64,000 bases of DNA from Paralvinella palmiformis. Lineage: Eukaryota; Annelida; Polychaeta; Terebellida; Alvinellidae. Below, one piece after another: positions 1 through 12,108 of the stretch; the first letter of the stretch is position 1, and the number at the start of each line of letters is the position of its first letter. The stretch lies in the NCBI GenBank assembly GCA_025642065.1, contig JAODUP010000148.1, positions 836,227-900,226 on the forward strand, written 5' to 3'. The notes under the pieces are model-generated. The model was not told the DNA's origin and did not search any database. It saw only the letters and a program-made list of their open reading frames with translations. The translations under genes and the position numbers were made by a program.

Positions 1-84
1 GATTTTCCGTTGTAAAATTTGATAATTCTTGGATGTTCTATAGAAATACGAAATTTCCAATGGTTGCAGGCGTTTTTCTGTAAT

Positions 85-312
85 AGACAATCGCCTAACT
101 TTCCTTCCTAAGAAGGTTTACACTTTCCTCTAATTAAGGAAAATATTACGTTTTTCCTCTCATTTACCTGTTACAATATGTACTCTCATAGACAATAACC
201 TAACTTTCCTTCCCAAGAAGGTTTACACTTACCTTTAATTGAGGAAAATATTACGTTTGTCATATTGTGTCAGCTACTGAAATCAACAAATATATTTACC
301 TGTTGCAATATG
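85..312. repeat. Two-copy direct tandem repeat, period about 105 bp
   Basis: The block beginning AGACAATCGCCTAACTTTCC at 85 recurs as AGACAATAACCTAACTTTCC at 190, and the similarity continues through the AAGAAGGTTTACACTT and GGAAAATATTACGTTT segments. The second copy carries about 25 extra bases before the shared TTTACCTGTTRCAATATG end. It is non-coding on both strands. Confidence 0.8.
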
Positions 313-1255
313 AACCGTGTACTGCCATGGCGCTGTGAAAGTTGGCTTCACCTTTATTCAATAAGGTCGCCTTCGGTTTGAATGATGCCTCTTCTTCCTC
401 ATTAAGAAATGTCTAACAGAGAAGTGTCGTTGTTCTTTGATCAGTCTTACATGAAATAAGTTAAACTAAACTGACACATAATTTATATTATGTTCCACTC
501 GAAGCAACAGTTTCGGGCTTTCATTTATGACTTCAGCAAATTACATTCAAAGATCGATAGATGACCGACATCGTACCTTTATCCCTTCCATGCCTTCAAA
601 GTTGAAATCCAGAACCGGAAGTGGCTTCCCATCACGATTCCAGCTAAAGATGGGTACATCATTGAGTTATTAGACGGCTATCTTTTGCAGATTAAAGGAT
701 TTAATGATTTTAAACGATCTAAATTTCTGATATTGAACTGCTTTTAGAAACCATCAACTTAATGAGAGGTTGCTTTAGCTCCGATCCGGAGAAAGATAAG
801 CAAGAGAAACTAATTGTTATCATCAGCGAATCAGCTCCAGGTGTGTTTAGAGAATTAATCTAAAACTTCTCAAAACTTCTAAATACCATGACAGATTTTA
901 AGATGACGTATGGTTGCTAGTAAATACGTGCGACAAGTAAGTTTGTATCATTTGTAAAAGCCGGAAGTGCGCAAAATAACCTCCTTTATTTTCTACGTGG
1001 AAGCAAACTGATTTTCGGGGGATTTCCAAAGCCAAAGGAAGTGCGTGATTCTTTTTTGTTAGTGCGCACCTTATTATAAAGCAAGCACTCGTCTTGATTT
1101 AAATTTTCAGGATTAATAAAAATTTGTTCACGTAAATTGTGAATTACGTCAAACCATCAAAATGATCACCTACATACTAAATAATCCAATTCGAAGGCAT
1201 TTTGAAGCCGGACACAAACCGGACGTTCCTGAAATCTGACGACTCCGTATGTTTC
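313..1255. other. Intergenic stretch without a recognised gene
   Basis: No reading frame with recognisable homology and no repeat family seen elsewhere in the window. A short open minus-strand frame at about 545-655 reads protein-like but is closed by stops on both sides and has no convincing exon borders. Confidence 0.5.
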
Positions 1256-1437
1256 TGAAATGGTCTAGCGGTAGCGCGTTGGACCCCAGATCATTACCAC
1301 CCCGGTTCGAATCTCGGCGTAGACATATCTCAAGGTTGTTTCATCTTTGACTTCGCTTCATTACATTTGGAGGTCGCTCGGCCCATTTAGCCTACCGTGT
1401 GCACAAACGTGGCCGTAAAACATCAATGATCGTCATT
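1256..1437 (+). mobile_element. tRNA-derived SINE, family 2 (near full length)
   Basis: The head has tRNA promoter-like boxes: GGTCTAGCGGTAGCGCG, then GGTTCGAATCT as box B. The body (TTTCATCTTTGACTTCGCTTCATTAC) and the end (GGCCCATTTAGCCTACC, then GTGGCCGTAAAACATCAAT) recur in about nine other places in this window. The 3' part runs into an ATC-rich tail. Activity cannot be judged from one window. Confidence 0.85.
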
Positions 1438-1607
1438 TGAAATGACTGAAGGACGCTACATAATGGAATTCATTAAGAAGACTTTATTGTTCTCTTGCAA
1501 TAATAAACATCTATCGAGTCGTTTGTTTTATGTAAATGATAACCGATAACGTCATCTGGTAGTTTTAGTTACGAGGTTAAACATGGAATAACGATGATGG
1601 CTAAGTC

Positions 1608-2175
1608 AGAGCATACGTGGTGATGGTTATGATGATGATGATGATGATGATGGTAGTAATGATAATGATGATGGTGGTGGTGATGGTGGTGCTGATGATG
1701 GTGGTGATGATGATGATGTTGATGATGGTGGTGGTGGTGGTGATGATAATGATGATGATGGTGGTGATGATGATGATGGTGATGATGATGATGGTGGTGA
1801 TGATGATGATGATGATGATGATGGTGATGATTATGGTGGTGGTGGTGGTGGTGGTGATGATGATGATGATGATTATGGTGATAGTGGTAGTGATGATGAT
1901 GGTGGTGGTTGTAGTGGTGATGATGATGATGATTATGGTGGTGGTGGTGATGATGATGATGGTGGTGGTAGTGGTGGTGATGATGATGGTCGTGGTGGTA
2001 GTGGTGATGATGATGGTGGTGGTGGTGATGATGACAATGATGATGATGATGATGATGATTGTGGTGGTGATGATGATGATGATGATGATGGTTGAGGTGG
2101 TGAAGTTGGAGGTGGTGGTGATTATAGTGATGATGATGGATGATGATGGTGGTGGTGATGGTGATGATGAAGTGG
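1608..2175 (+). repeat. GAT/GGT-rich minisatellite
   Basis: About 560 bases of interleaved GAT and GGT triplets. The open frame across it reads only Met and Val and is an artefact of the triplet repeat, not a gene. Confidence 0.9.
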
Positions 2176-2275
2176 ATTACAAAAACAGTTTAATAACCTT
2201 ATACTACCGGTGAGATCCCGGAACATATTTTATGCCTCCGTTTTCTTCTTCATCTAAGGCTATATATTTTTATTT

Positions 2276-2277
<2 letters not shown>

Positions 2278-2352
<75 letters not shown>
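2278..2352. repeat. (AT)n microsatellite
   Basis: About 70 bases of alternating AT. Confidence 0.95.
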
Positions 2353-2356
<4 letters not shown>

Positions 2357-2571
2357 GATGAAAATGACGATTGTTGAAATATAATATAAAGAATAGAGAG
2401 GCAGAACATTCAATTTTACAATGATGTCCATGCACGGTTCCGTTCTTGTCCAATAAAAGAGTAATCCTGATGCCTACAAATGACGAGGTTACGTTATGAC
2501 TTTAAAATAGATAAGAACACGCTATGATAAATTAAAAGTCACCGATTTCAGTGGTTAGGAAACTTTAGTAT

Positions 2572-2573
<2 letters not shown>

Positions 2574-2655
<82 letters not shown>

Positions 2656-2656
2656 C
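2574..2656. repeat. (CA)n microsatellite
   Basis: About 80 bases of near-perfect CA repeat followed by a few ATATAT steps. Confidence 0.95.
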
Positions 2657-3753
2657 ACCACACATATATATTTGTGCATTAATATATACACTGTCATAGG
2701 AAATTAGTTAATCTACAGATAAATATTAATATCATTAATAACATCAGACAATACTTAATTGTTATCTACATCAGGCTAAAACATCCCACATTTTACCCAA
2801 GCAACACCAATTAATATGTTACCTTTCCTAGTAACTATTATCTATGTTCAATTCAAATAAACTGTTTCTTCTATTCGTGAATGGTAAAACAATTGGAAAA
2901 ATATTGACAAGAATTAATAGTAAAGTTATCTAATTATGAAAAATATAATACTCTACCTTTGGCCAATTGTAGAGCAGACGTCCAGAAGGTTTGTGTAAAG
3001 TTCTCCAATCAGACGGTTCAGTTTGTGTCTCACACAAGTCACCCAGTCTGTCAAATTCCAATCGTTGCGAATTGCTGGGGATAAAAATCGGCTAAAGTTT
3101 GTGACCCTAATTATAGGTCACCGAAAACCTTCTGTACTCGTGAGAGATATAAAAGGTCACGCTCTGACCTACATTAATAACATCGCTTTTCTCGACTTGA
3201 ACATAAAAAGACTTTGGTCAGGTGTTAACATCACACCTTATCGACCGTATGTCAACAACTTTTATATATATACTTACACCTAGAAATTTGTAGTAATTTA
3301 TTTATAATAACAAAAATACAGTCGACGCGTGATTAATTAATTGGGGGTTTTGTTTGGGTTTTTTTTATTGCTCACGGCGCACCGCTCGAATTAAATCGTA
3401 TGATCATTGTATAAGTTATGGGCCAACTCACTCATGCTTATAGACACACACACACACACACACACACACATTCACACGTACGTATATTCAATCAATCACG
3501 CTATTTTTCCCGTTTATTTATGTGCGTATATACATTTATTCTCTGTATCTATTGTTTGTTTACCATAATGTTCCTCTGTGTACCACGTTACTGGTTATTG
3601 ACAATACTATATAATAGTTTATCTATTTACCGACACCATTACTCCATACATTACAATTTAGACCTCTGTATTATAAATATAAACCTTTATAGCGTGGCTT
3701 CTACATTGATTATTATTATTACTGTTACTATTATTATTATTATTATTATTATA

Positions 3754-3793
<40 letters not shown>

Positions 3794-3844
3794 GCCTATT
3801 TGGCATCTGAAAACTATGGTTCAGGTCATGTAGCCAAAGGCTTT
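2657..3844. other. Intergenic DNA with microsatellites, downstream of the minus-strand gene
   Basis: Holds a CA repeat (3445-3471) and an ATT repeat (3711-3793). A TATAAAAGG motif lies at 3148-3156 but no gene start is visible behind it. TTTATT on the plus strand (AATAAA on the minus) occurs at 3535-3540 and 3364-3369 and could serve as polyadenylation signals for the gene ending at 3845. No supported gene. Confidence 0.5.
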
Positions 3845-4986
3845 TTAGGCCACTTCAATTTGGAGTTGTAAATCAGGTTTCCTTTTCCAGACTCTTGTCC
3901 CAGGCGCCAAACCAGGGGCTGACCGAGGCACTAGGCCGTAGGCGTGAACGTACGCAGGTGCCGTAGGTTGCGTAGGCGGCGTAGGTGGCGGTATAGGTGG
4001 CAGGCTATTGGCGATCTGCGCGGCGTAAGGCTGCTGAAGATGGTGGCTATGGTACTGGAGGAAGCCCGTCTGAAGATCGGGTGCTGGCACCAAGTGCGGG
4101 TATGGCTTTGGCACGGGAGCTGGGGCGGGATACGGAGCCGGTGCTGGCACGGGTGATGGCACCGATGTCAGCCACGGTGGCAGACCGGATGTTGATGAGG
4201 CTGGCATCGACGGTACGGCTACTAGTATCGAGGTCGGGCTGCCGCCCCCGGCTTGCGTCTGAGTGTTCGTTGCTACGGGCCACGAGGGGGGAAGCGGTAT
4301 GAATATTGGCGGAAGCGAGGCCGCCTGCGAAGACGCATGCGCCGCAGAGGTTGTCGCTGCCTGAGGTCCGAGCCAGGCTTCGGGTATTGGTGGCACTTGG
4401 GCATGTCCTGAGACATACCCAACACCAGTACTTATAGGAATGAGAAGTACTGGGAGAGTTCCCGGTGTTCGTGGCTTGGCCGGTGGGGATACAGTTGGTG
4501 ATGGCACAGCTGGTGCTGGAACTTGGGAGACTGGCAAATGTGAATTAACTGGTTGTGGTATGTATATATCAGGTGGTGGTGGGGGTGGCGGTGGTGGCAG
4601 GTACTGTACAGCTGATGGCGGTTGGTACTGTACAGCTGGTGGCGGTTGGTACGGTACAGGTGGTGGCGGTTGGTACTGTACAGCTGGTGGAGGTTGGTAC
4701 TGTACAGCTGGTGGCGGTTGGTACTGTACAGCTGGTGGCGGTTGGTGCTGCACAGCTGGTGGCGGTTGGTACGCTACAGGTGGTGATGTTGGTATGGGGT
4801 TTTGGGGAACAACTGCAAATACACAAGATGATAATTTTGTCGGTTTTTGACGCAAAAGAATGATGATTTTTATGTATACCGTCTATATACAAATAAAGTG
4901 ACACTGTAGCAAGAATAAATAGATACCTAGTTACGTACATGCATGCATCCATGCGTGTACACACACACACATACACACACATTCAT

Positions 4987-5030
<44 letters not shown>

Positions 5031-5778
5031 ACATATGACATTCGTGTTTTGAAATAATTCGTAAATTGTAAACAATAAAATCGTCAAACACACTCATTAA
5101 AACGATAACAAGCCATTCGTCATGAAGCACTACTTACATCCGGTGTTAATGACGCACACCTGAAGTTGGATATCAAAGTATCCATTACCAGGACAACTCA
5201 TTATCCACCATTGTCCATTGTAGCATATTTCGTATTGATTTTGTTGACCAGTGACGGGTCTACTCTGACCCGAGTTACAACCATACAATGATTTACCATC
5301 GTCCGTCCTGCTGACCTGATGATCTCTTTGAGATTCTAAAGGTTCGATGTGAGTGGCTGCCGCGTCGGGATCCTGCATTTTACTCGGATCTTCGAGGCGA
5401 GGCAAATCGTCGTCGGTGACTTCATCGCCAAGTTCGTCTGCAGAAATTGGGGTCATTATGATAGAAGTGGAAAGGATGTTTTTATTATGACAGTTAGTTT
5501 CTGTAATAAATGGTTTTTATGGCGAAATTCCTTAAGAGATAAGACGAACAAAAATTAAAAATATTACTAAAGAATTAATGTGTTTATTAACATAACTTAT
5601 AAAATGATTAGAAAGGTATGTCTACGGCTTAGATGATAGCGCGGTCGAGCACATATGTTTAGGACTCGGGTTCCCATCCCGGCCTGTCTATGCCTGAAGA
5701 GCATTTCATGCTTAATTTACCTCATTAGCACTTGACATAACACACGCAAGTACACACACGCGCGCACATGCGCGCGCG

Positions 5779-5812
<34 letters not shown>

Positions 5813-6074
5813 TGTCATTCAGAAATAGAAAGAGAGCTTATTGCAAGCAAACGCCACTGTTTAGAGAACATGGATGGCATGCTACTGCCTTCCCTATGAT
5901 GTGAACGGCTGAAACAACTTTAGGGTCAAAACGGACAATGGACCATGCGCTACGGAAGGCTGTACAATAACAGGTTTGTTTGGAGAGTTACTTACCGAGT
6001 GGCGCATTCGAAGATATGCGTACATGAAGCAGGGGAACGAGTACCATGAACACTACCGACCAAGATGGCATCAT
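3845..6074 (-). CDS. Secreted proline-rich protein with a reduced chitin-binding type-2-like module
   Basis: Three exons on the minus strand, 6074-5996, 5437-5138 and 4812-3845, both introns in phase 1 with GTAAGT donors and CAG acceptors, giving about 448 aa. Exon 1 is a signal peptide: two Met codons, then a hydrophobic run (VVFMVLVPLL). Exon 2 is acidic, then carries Cys80, Cys98, Cys108 and Cys121 with the Y-x-x-C and W-x-x-x-S-C-P pattern of peritrophin/CBM14 modules, though fewer cysteines than the usual six. Exon 3 holds an octapeptide repeat (QPPPAVQY type), a run of nine prolines and a Pro/Ala/Ser-rich tail ending in a basic segment. The start was chosen because only this frame joins the signal peptide to exon 2 in phase. 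Chitin or extracellular-matrix binding is inferred from the family; the exact product is not recognised. The plus-strand gene at 14322 has the same cysteine spacing. Confidence 0.78.
4600..4791 (-). repeat. 24-bp coding tandem repeat (about 8 units)
   Basis: Eight 24-base units within exon 3 of the proline-rich gene, for example starting at 4600, 4624, 4648, 4672 and 4696. On the minus strand they encode variants of an octapeptide with Pro-Pro-Pro, Val-Gln and Tyr. Units 1 to 6 are nearly identical and units 7 and 8 have diverged. The copy number is probably variable between individuals (inference). Confidence 0.9.
4966..5034. repeat. (CA)n microsatellite in intron 2 of the proline-rich gene
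   Basis: Runs of CA interrupted by TA steps, lying between exon 3 (from 4812) and exon 2 (to 5138). Confidence 0.9.
5625..5812 (+). mobile_element. Degenerate SINE (family 2-like) plus CA repeat in intron 1
   Basis: A tRNA-like head with a box B-like GGGTTCCCATCCCGG is followed by TGCCTGAAGAGCATTTCATGCTTAATTT-like sequence that resembles the body of SINE family 2. A CA-rich microsatellite (about 5751-5810) follows. It lies within the first intron of the minus-strand gene, in antisense orientation. Confidence 0.45.
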
Positions 6075-7015
6075 TCTGTCTGAGTACAGGTGTCACAAAG
6101 TTCAAGCGGTAATATATGGCCGAGTTCGATCGTTGGCCAAAGATGCCGCTTTCTCGATACCCAACGAACGCCACCGACTAAGGTGAGTAAGCCATTTGTT
6201 TCCGAAGTAAAAGTAAATAGCGCAGCTCAGACCTCGTTGTTGGTCGTCGACGATGGAACTAATATCGATGACTGGTTGTTGATGATGCTGATGATGAGGG
6301 CTTCTTCGTGACGTCTGGAGGAATGGAAGCCATCTTGATTTGGTCGCTCGCGGGCACGAGTTCGCCATCGCCTACTGATGAGGTTTAAATATGAATTCGG
6401 CGTCGCATCGAAACTTAATTAGAAGGACGAACCCAGCGTACAATTCGAACCATTCGCTGCCAGTACACTAGGAGCGTCAACGGATTGCGACCGCGAAATC
6501 AAATATTTACATTCGCCGGTTGTGTATGATGGTCACACTCTACGATTGAATGTTAAAATTGGGTAATTAATGTTTGGAGTCGTAATTAATTGCCGTCGAT
6601 TGTTGTGAGGGTGGGCGGGGGGGGGGATGTCTGTGGCTTGGCTGCGTGTTCTTACCATCATTAAGTGTACATAGTAATTAGGCGAACATTGTTGTTAGCG
6701 TTGAAGATGTTCTGTTTACTTTTTGCAGTACACGCTAATGTCTTCTTCCCAAACGAACGTCTAAACCAACAAGTGTACTCGGTAATAAACATTTGATAAT
6801 ATAAATTATTTTACTTTTATTATTGTTATTATTATTATTAGCGGCAGCAGTAGTAGTTTAAGTAGTAGTAGTAGTAGTAGCAGTAGCAGCAGCCGCAATG
6901 ATGAAGTGTACAACGAAGCCGAACTCCAAGGGATTCTAAGAGAGTTCTTTAATTCGGGACACGTTAGACGATGTTTAGCTAACAGTCCTCTACCCTATTG
7001 TTGACCGGATGTCAC

Positions 7016-7052
<37 letters not shown>

Positions 7053-7603
7053 TGTGTGTGTGTGTGTGTGTGTGCGTGTGTGTGGCGTGCGCGTGTAAAA
7101 TATAAATATAAAAGGACAAACTAACAGCACTGATCTTCAACAAAACTGATCTTCATGAAACGTTTTGAACAAACGTTTACTAGATAGGGGTTTAATTCCA
7201 ATTTAAGAATAAGTCGTTTACTGTTGTTTAGAGTTTGTCATGAGGGCATCAACTGGATATAATTAGACATAGAAAAATTATAATTGGATGTAAATTATAT
7301 TTATTATAATCAAGACTGTAGATAATTACAGATAATGTTAATACTCACAAAAAATGGAAAGCACGATTTACAGAAAAACTCATGATTTATATCAACGATT
7401 TAAATATTTTGATTGATTTAAAAAAAACGATAGGAAGTACGGCTTCTTGTTATTCTTTGCTAATACACATTAAAAACTAATTATTGCAAATTGACATTAT
7501 CATACACGCAACATTCACAAAAGTATGGGTAGTCTATGACACATGGTATATGGCACATGACATATGGCATGTGACAAACGAGATGCGGACTGTAAAAATT
7601 TGC

Positions 7604-7657
<54 letters not shown>

Positions 7658-7800
7658 ATAATTTTAACATTGGATTTAAAACTTTTAAAGACTTGCCCCT
7701 TCTTGGTATCATGCACATAGTAATAGCAATGTCATATTTATTGTGTGGTCAGACCGGTCACGTGTTGATATATCATAACGTTTCGTTATAAAGTAGTACT
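6075..7800. other. Upstream flank of the proline-rich gene, with microsatellites
   Basis: Would contain the promoter and 5' UTR of the minus-strand gene starting at 6074, but no unambiguous TATA box or initiator is visible. Simple repeats: an AGT/AGC run (about 6843-6893), AT followed by GT (7018-7084) and AT (7606-7652). No further gene recognised. Confidence 0.5.
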
Positions 7801-7806
7801 GATTAT

Positions 7807-9910
7807 TTAATCGTTGACGTCCGTGTATGTTATCGCTGACTCGTGGCCGGATCGGATGTTTCGTGAGTTCTGTCCATTATCCAAAAATATAGATGCAATT
7901 CTTCGAGTTGGATTATTCCAAAACATCGCCAAACGTATCATTGCGGTAATCTCCAAAGCATTCGTTTGAAAGCCTGATTCGTGTATAAAATTCCTTTGTA
8001 CACCTTCAAGGTACTGAATTGACTGCCATTCCATATACGAAACAGAACCCCCCCCCCCCAGAACAATATATACTCTACCATATGTCACTGGGATCTGAAA
8101 GGTTATATTATCCAGTGATATTCTGGATTGGTCTACTTTAAGATATGAAAGCCGACAGTAAACGTCGTGCCTTCAGGAAACCTTTAGAGACTTACCTATA
8201 CTATGAGTGCGATGAGGGATATCCAATTTGCTATTTCAAATCTTTGAGGAAGTACAGAGTTTTGTTCCGATATTGCTAATATTTTGAGGCTGATTGTGAC
8301 GATATTGTAAATGTTACATCATTTTTTTGGTATTATTATATAGAATAGATGTAACGTCTACGTGTAGCTGACGTGCAGTGGGTCTGAGATAATAATTTTG
8401 ATCATCCTAAGTTTCATCTTAGGGTTATTTAAATTTTATTTAGATAAACATCATTTTAACAACGTAACAATTTATCAGGAAATTGAGGGACAAATGTAGC
8501 GTAGGCTGTCTTTCTATTGGCCCCTAAACAGGTAGTGAATATAATTTGAATGAACGCGATTGGTTTGTGATTTTCCAGCAAAAGAGGTAAATATCCAAGG
8601 ATTTCTCTGTACTCTACAGGTTTATAACGATAATAAGTTGATTGATCAAAGAAAGGGGCAACACAGCGATACAATAGATTCAGCCATAAACAATAATTCA
8701 CAGTGATATCAGGACATCATTAATTTAGACGTTGTTTAACTTCATTAGCTAAGAACAAGTGATCATTTGACGAGTCTTTTGAATTGTCTCCGAGAGGTAA
8801 CACCTGAAGCTAGGTTTGACAATTTGTTCCATATTTGGGGTAATGTATATAATGGAAAGGACATAGGTATGATGACTATATATTTTGTTTTCTTAGCGTT
8901 AAGAGATAACTCGTTAGCACAGAACCGCATATAAAGTTTGTTAATCTCTGTATTAGCAATATCATAGAGTGCCTAAATAAGAGTCAGATGCGTACAATGT
9001 TGTGTCATCCGCAAAATATAATATATTACTTCTACTTGAGTTGTTAATGTCATTAACATAGACCAGAAAAGGTAGGGGAGATACATCCCTTGGGGACACC
9101 ACAAGATATATGTGTACGAGAGGAACTAAATTTCTCTATATCAACGTACTGAAATCTATTTGAAATATAATTCTTGAACCAAGTCTTGACAACTCCTCGA
9201 ATACCGTAATTATGTAACCTGTGAAGTAAAGTGTGGTCGTGATTTAACGTATTAAAAGCTTTGAATGAATCACAGAAAACCGCCAACGAGAAAGTGGACG
9301 ATAGGATGTACGGTAGAGTGCTTTGTTCTGAATCATCTCTGATGTTTATAAAATGTATCTTTAATTTTGAGAAAAGACATAACCTTATCATGCATAATTT
9401 AGTTCATATTTATTCCAGGCCATAGTTCATTTCGGATTTAAATTTTCTGGCTGTATATGTCACATCAGAAGATGTTACTGGGTCAATAAACAAACTAGGG
9501 AAAATAAGATTCGGCAGATATTCGGTGTATTTGGTATTGGTCGATGGCCACAGTAATCATTAAAAATTCAGCAATATTTGATTTGTTAGTAAGAAGTTGG
9601 CCCGCAATAACAAATTCATCGGGAAAATATGATTTATCGTTCTGCTTACCAATGATATTACTTAAAATTGACTTTTTTATATTATAGTAATTTTCTTGAA
9701 TAATGTCATTGTAATAATTCACGTTCATCGATCTTTATTAAATATATTGTTATATTTTTTCAGTCGGGTTACATAATTTTTTTTAATTATTTGAATATGT
9801 ACAAAGCAACCGTACGATGTCGAAACATAGGATATCGTCAATGCTTTCCAGATAAAAACGTTTATATTAGGAGAACTATGATCTTTAGTAATGGGATAAA
9901 TAAAACACAA
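7807..9910 (-). mobile_element. Decayed non-LTR retrotransposon (reverse transcriptase fragments)
   Basis: The minus strand shows consecutive pieces of a LINE reverse transcriptase. A block at 9728-9495 (YFPDEF, then LLTNKSNIAEF) resembles the region before the RT core. The core at 9391-9053 has SFKAFNTLNHD, YGIRGV and CGVPKG. A frameshift follows, then VNDIN and FADDT (about 9065-8990) and MRFCANELSLN-AKKTKYIV (about 8945-8885). Possible later domains (8088-7807) are weaker. Several frameshifts and stops show that it is dead. The order matches Jockey/CR1-like LINEs, but the clade is not certain. Confidence 0.8.
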
Positions 9911-10718
9911 TTCAAATAATAGACTCTAATCACATTGGTGCTTGACCTTACCGGTTAGTTTTCTCAAAGGGCTGTATTTTTGTATATAAGATATGGCAAT
10001 ATTGCATCCCTAACGATATATTAGCTGAGGATCGAATGTCGGGTCAGGAAAAACGGCGTATAAATAAAACCACTGACTCCATCATATACCAGCCACCATC
10101 AGCCATGCCTCCCAAATGCTGTTGCTTATTTTTTACTAAAATGAAATTCCTTAAGCCATTACCACCAGGTGTCGCTGGAAGACCACCTATACTAGGCCAA
10201 GGAACACCTGACAACAGTCTCGACATTGTCTGATAAAAATTCGATATGACTTTAAATGTAAACTTTACTGTACCTTAATTATGTAATACTGTTGCGAATA
10301 AACTTTGATTGATTGCTTAATTGATTGAACCGCCTAGAGCGAGTGCGGAACTGCGCAGGGCGTCTGGTAACGTGCACTCGCCAAAGGGAACACATAACAC
10401 CCAGCTGTTTTGTTCCAGCTGCACTGTACGTTTCAGATCGCGACATAAGATCCCGTTTCACACATTCAAAATACTGATTGGAACAGCACCACTGTATGGA
10501 AGCGATGTGACCTAAAAATAAATACCTGTGGGATTTGTTGTAATCTGGGTCCTGTTCACTTTTGACGGTACATCAGATTGTGGACTGTGTAATAATCTGT
10601 CTAATCAAATTAAGCTTGTTTCGAATAAAGAAATATTTCGACTAAAGAAATGTTTTAATTATGTTTTCAATATGAACCGCCTTAGAGCAACTCAAGTCGA
10701 TTAAAGCCCCATATGAAA

Positions 10719-10722
<4 letters not shown>
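9911..10722. other. Intergenic DNA, no supported gene
   Basis: Short open frames at 10036-10233 and 10321-10515 lack recognisable motifs. The end (from about 10670) resembles LINE 3' tails seen elsewhere (CGCCTTAGAGCAAC, then a run of ATT), suggesting another old element end. Confidence 0.4.

Positions 10723-10795
<73 letters not shown>
10723..10795. repeat. (ATT)n followed by (GAT)n microsatellite
   Basis: About 45 bases of TTA repeat passing directly into GAT repeat, probably grown from the 3' tail of the LINE remnant just before it. Confidence 0.85.
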
Positions 10796-10797
<2 letters not shown>

Positions 10798-10994
10798 AAT
10801 ATAGTTTTTTATATCAAAAGTTCGGGTGTTGTTAAATGGAACCGTCATTGCATATTTGTGCATCATACATGAACGTTCTTAAATAAAGTATTATAATTCT
10901 TAATTAATACTTTCTTATCCATATTAGTATATGTATGATATGTATTTTAATCATTAATATTGATACATGAATTTGTATCTGCTGTAAATATAAA

Positions 10995-12108
10995 CTGGAG
11001 CTTATTTTGAAGTGCCACAAGGATCGGTACTTGGACCACGTAAGTACTGTTTGTATTCAAAACCAATTGATGCGATATGTAGCCAACATAATTTGCTCTA
11101 CCACTGGTATGCAGATGATACCCAGGTTTATATTGCGATCATGCCCAAAATAACTTGGTCCGACGTTGCAAAGATATTGGAAGCTTGCTTGGCTGATATC
11201 AGTACTTGGATGAGTGCAAACATGCTTATGTTAAACGAGGAAAAGACAGAGCTCATTATCTTTAACCCAAAACATCAGGTTAGGATGAATGAGGAATTAC
11301 GGCTTCAGGTAGGTAATAATACTGTTTGTCTAGCATCGTCAGTGAAGAACTTAGGAGTATATTTTGATACGTCCCTGACCATGGAGAGGCAAGTAAATGC
11401 AAAATCGAAAGCTCGTTATTACCTAATTCGTAATATTGGTCATATTAGGTGGTACATCACATTGGATGCTTGCAAAACACTGGCACACGCCCTGATAACT
11501 TCACGGCTAGATTACGGCAACGCTCTCCTGTATGGTCTTCCAAGCACACTGATGACACGGCTACAGAAAGTACAGAATTCTTCTGCCAGGTTAGTCACTC
11601 GCACTCATAAAAGAGAACATATAACACCAGTCTTGAACTCCTTGCATTGGCTTCCGGTTATATATAGGTCGCAGTACAAGATTTTGATGTACACTTTTAA
11701 GGCACTTCAATGGACTTCCCCTCAGTACTTAGAGGAACCTGTTGTACCGTATCAGCCGACAAGGTCTCTACAGTGAGTCTGAAGTATTCTTAGCCGTACC
11801 AACAACACGTGGAGTGACATACGGTAATAGATGTTTCAGAAAGGCTGCTGCAACCTTATGGAATAATCTCCCAGTAACCATCAGAAAGTGCAAGACCCTT
11901 GATACCTTCAAAAAGAAGATAAAAACTAATCGTTTTGTTTCAGCTTTTTTTAGCTGAATATATTATGTATTTGGCTGGAAAGAATTAGGTATTTTTAAAG
12001 ATGTAAATCTGTTACATCCGTATAATTATTTATTGTCAAGCGTCTTAGAGTAACCTTCTTACAGGTTATATAGGGCACTATATAAATTTTGCATATTATT
12101 ATTAATTC
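10995..12108 (+). mobile_element. 5'-truncated non-LTR retrotransposon, C-terminal half of reverse transcriptase
   Basis: The sequence starts inside the RT at VPQGSVLGP and continues with the catalytic YADDTQVY box, LNEEKTELIIF, KNLGVYFD, LITSRLDYGNALLYGLP and LHWLPV, which is the order of Jockey/CR1-type LINEs. A one-base frameshift near 11760 moves the C-terminal part (AAATLWNNLP, ending 11957) into another frame. The 3' UTR has GCGTCTTAGAGTAAC, GGGCACTATATAAATTTT and an ATT tail at about 12095, typical of 5'-truncated insertion. It is not functional. Confidence 0.9.

Noticed and set aside
545..655. Minus-strand protein-like reading (NDVPIFSWNRDGKPLPV)
   Set aside because: About 38 codons only, closed by stops, with no clear exon borders or known relative.
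1256..1325. Possible tRNA gene
   Set aside because: The box A and B-like sequence does not fold into a complete cloverleaf with acceptor stem and continues into a repeated SINE body.
1617..2213. 198-codon open frame of Met and Val
   Set aside because: Translation of the GAT/GGT minisatellite.
3148..3156. TATA box (TATAAAAGG) as a promoter
   Set aside because: A perfect match, but no exon, start codon or gene follows on the plus strand.
4440..4850. Plus-strand Gly/Trp/Cys-repeat open frame
   Set aside because: Exact antisense of the proline-rich coding repeat; the minus strand has signal peptide, splice sites and domain support.
11742..11957. Separate 71-codon gene
   Set aside because: It is the frameshifted C-terminal part of the LINE reverse transcriptase that precedes it.
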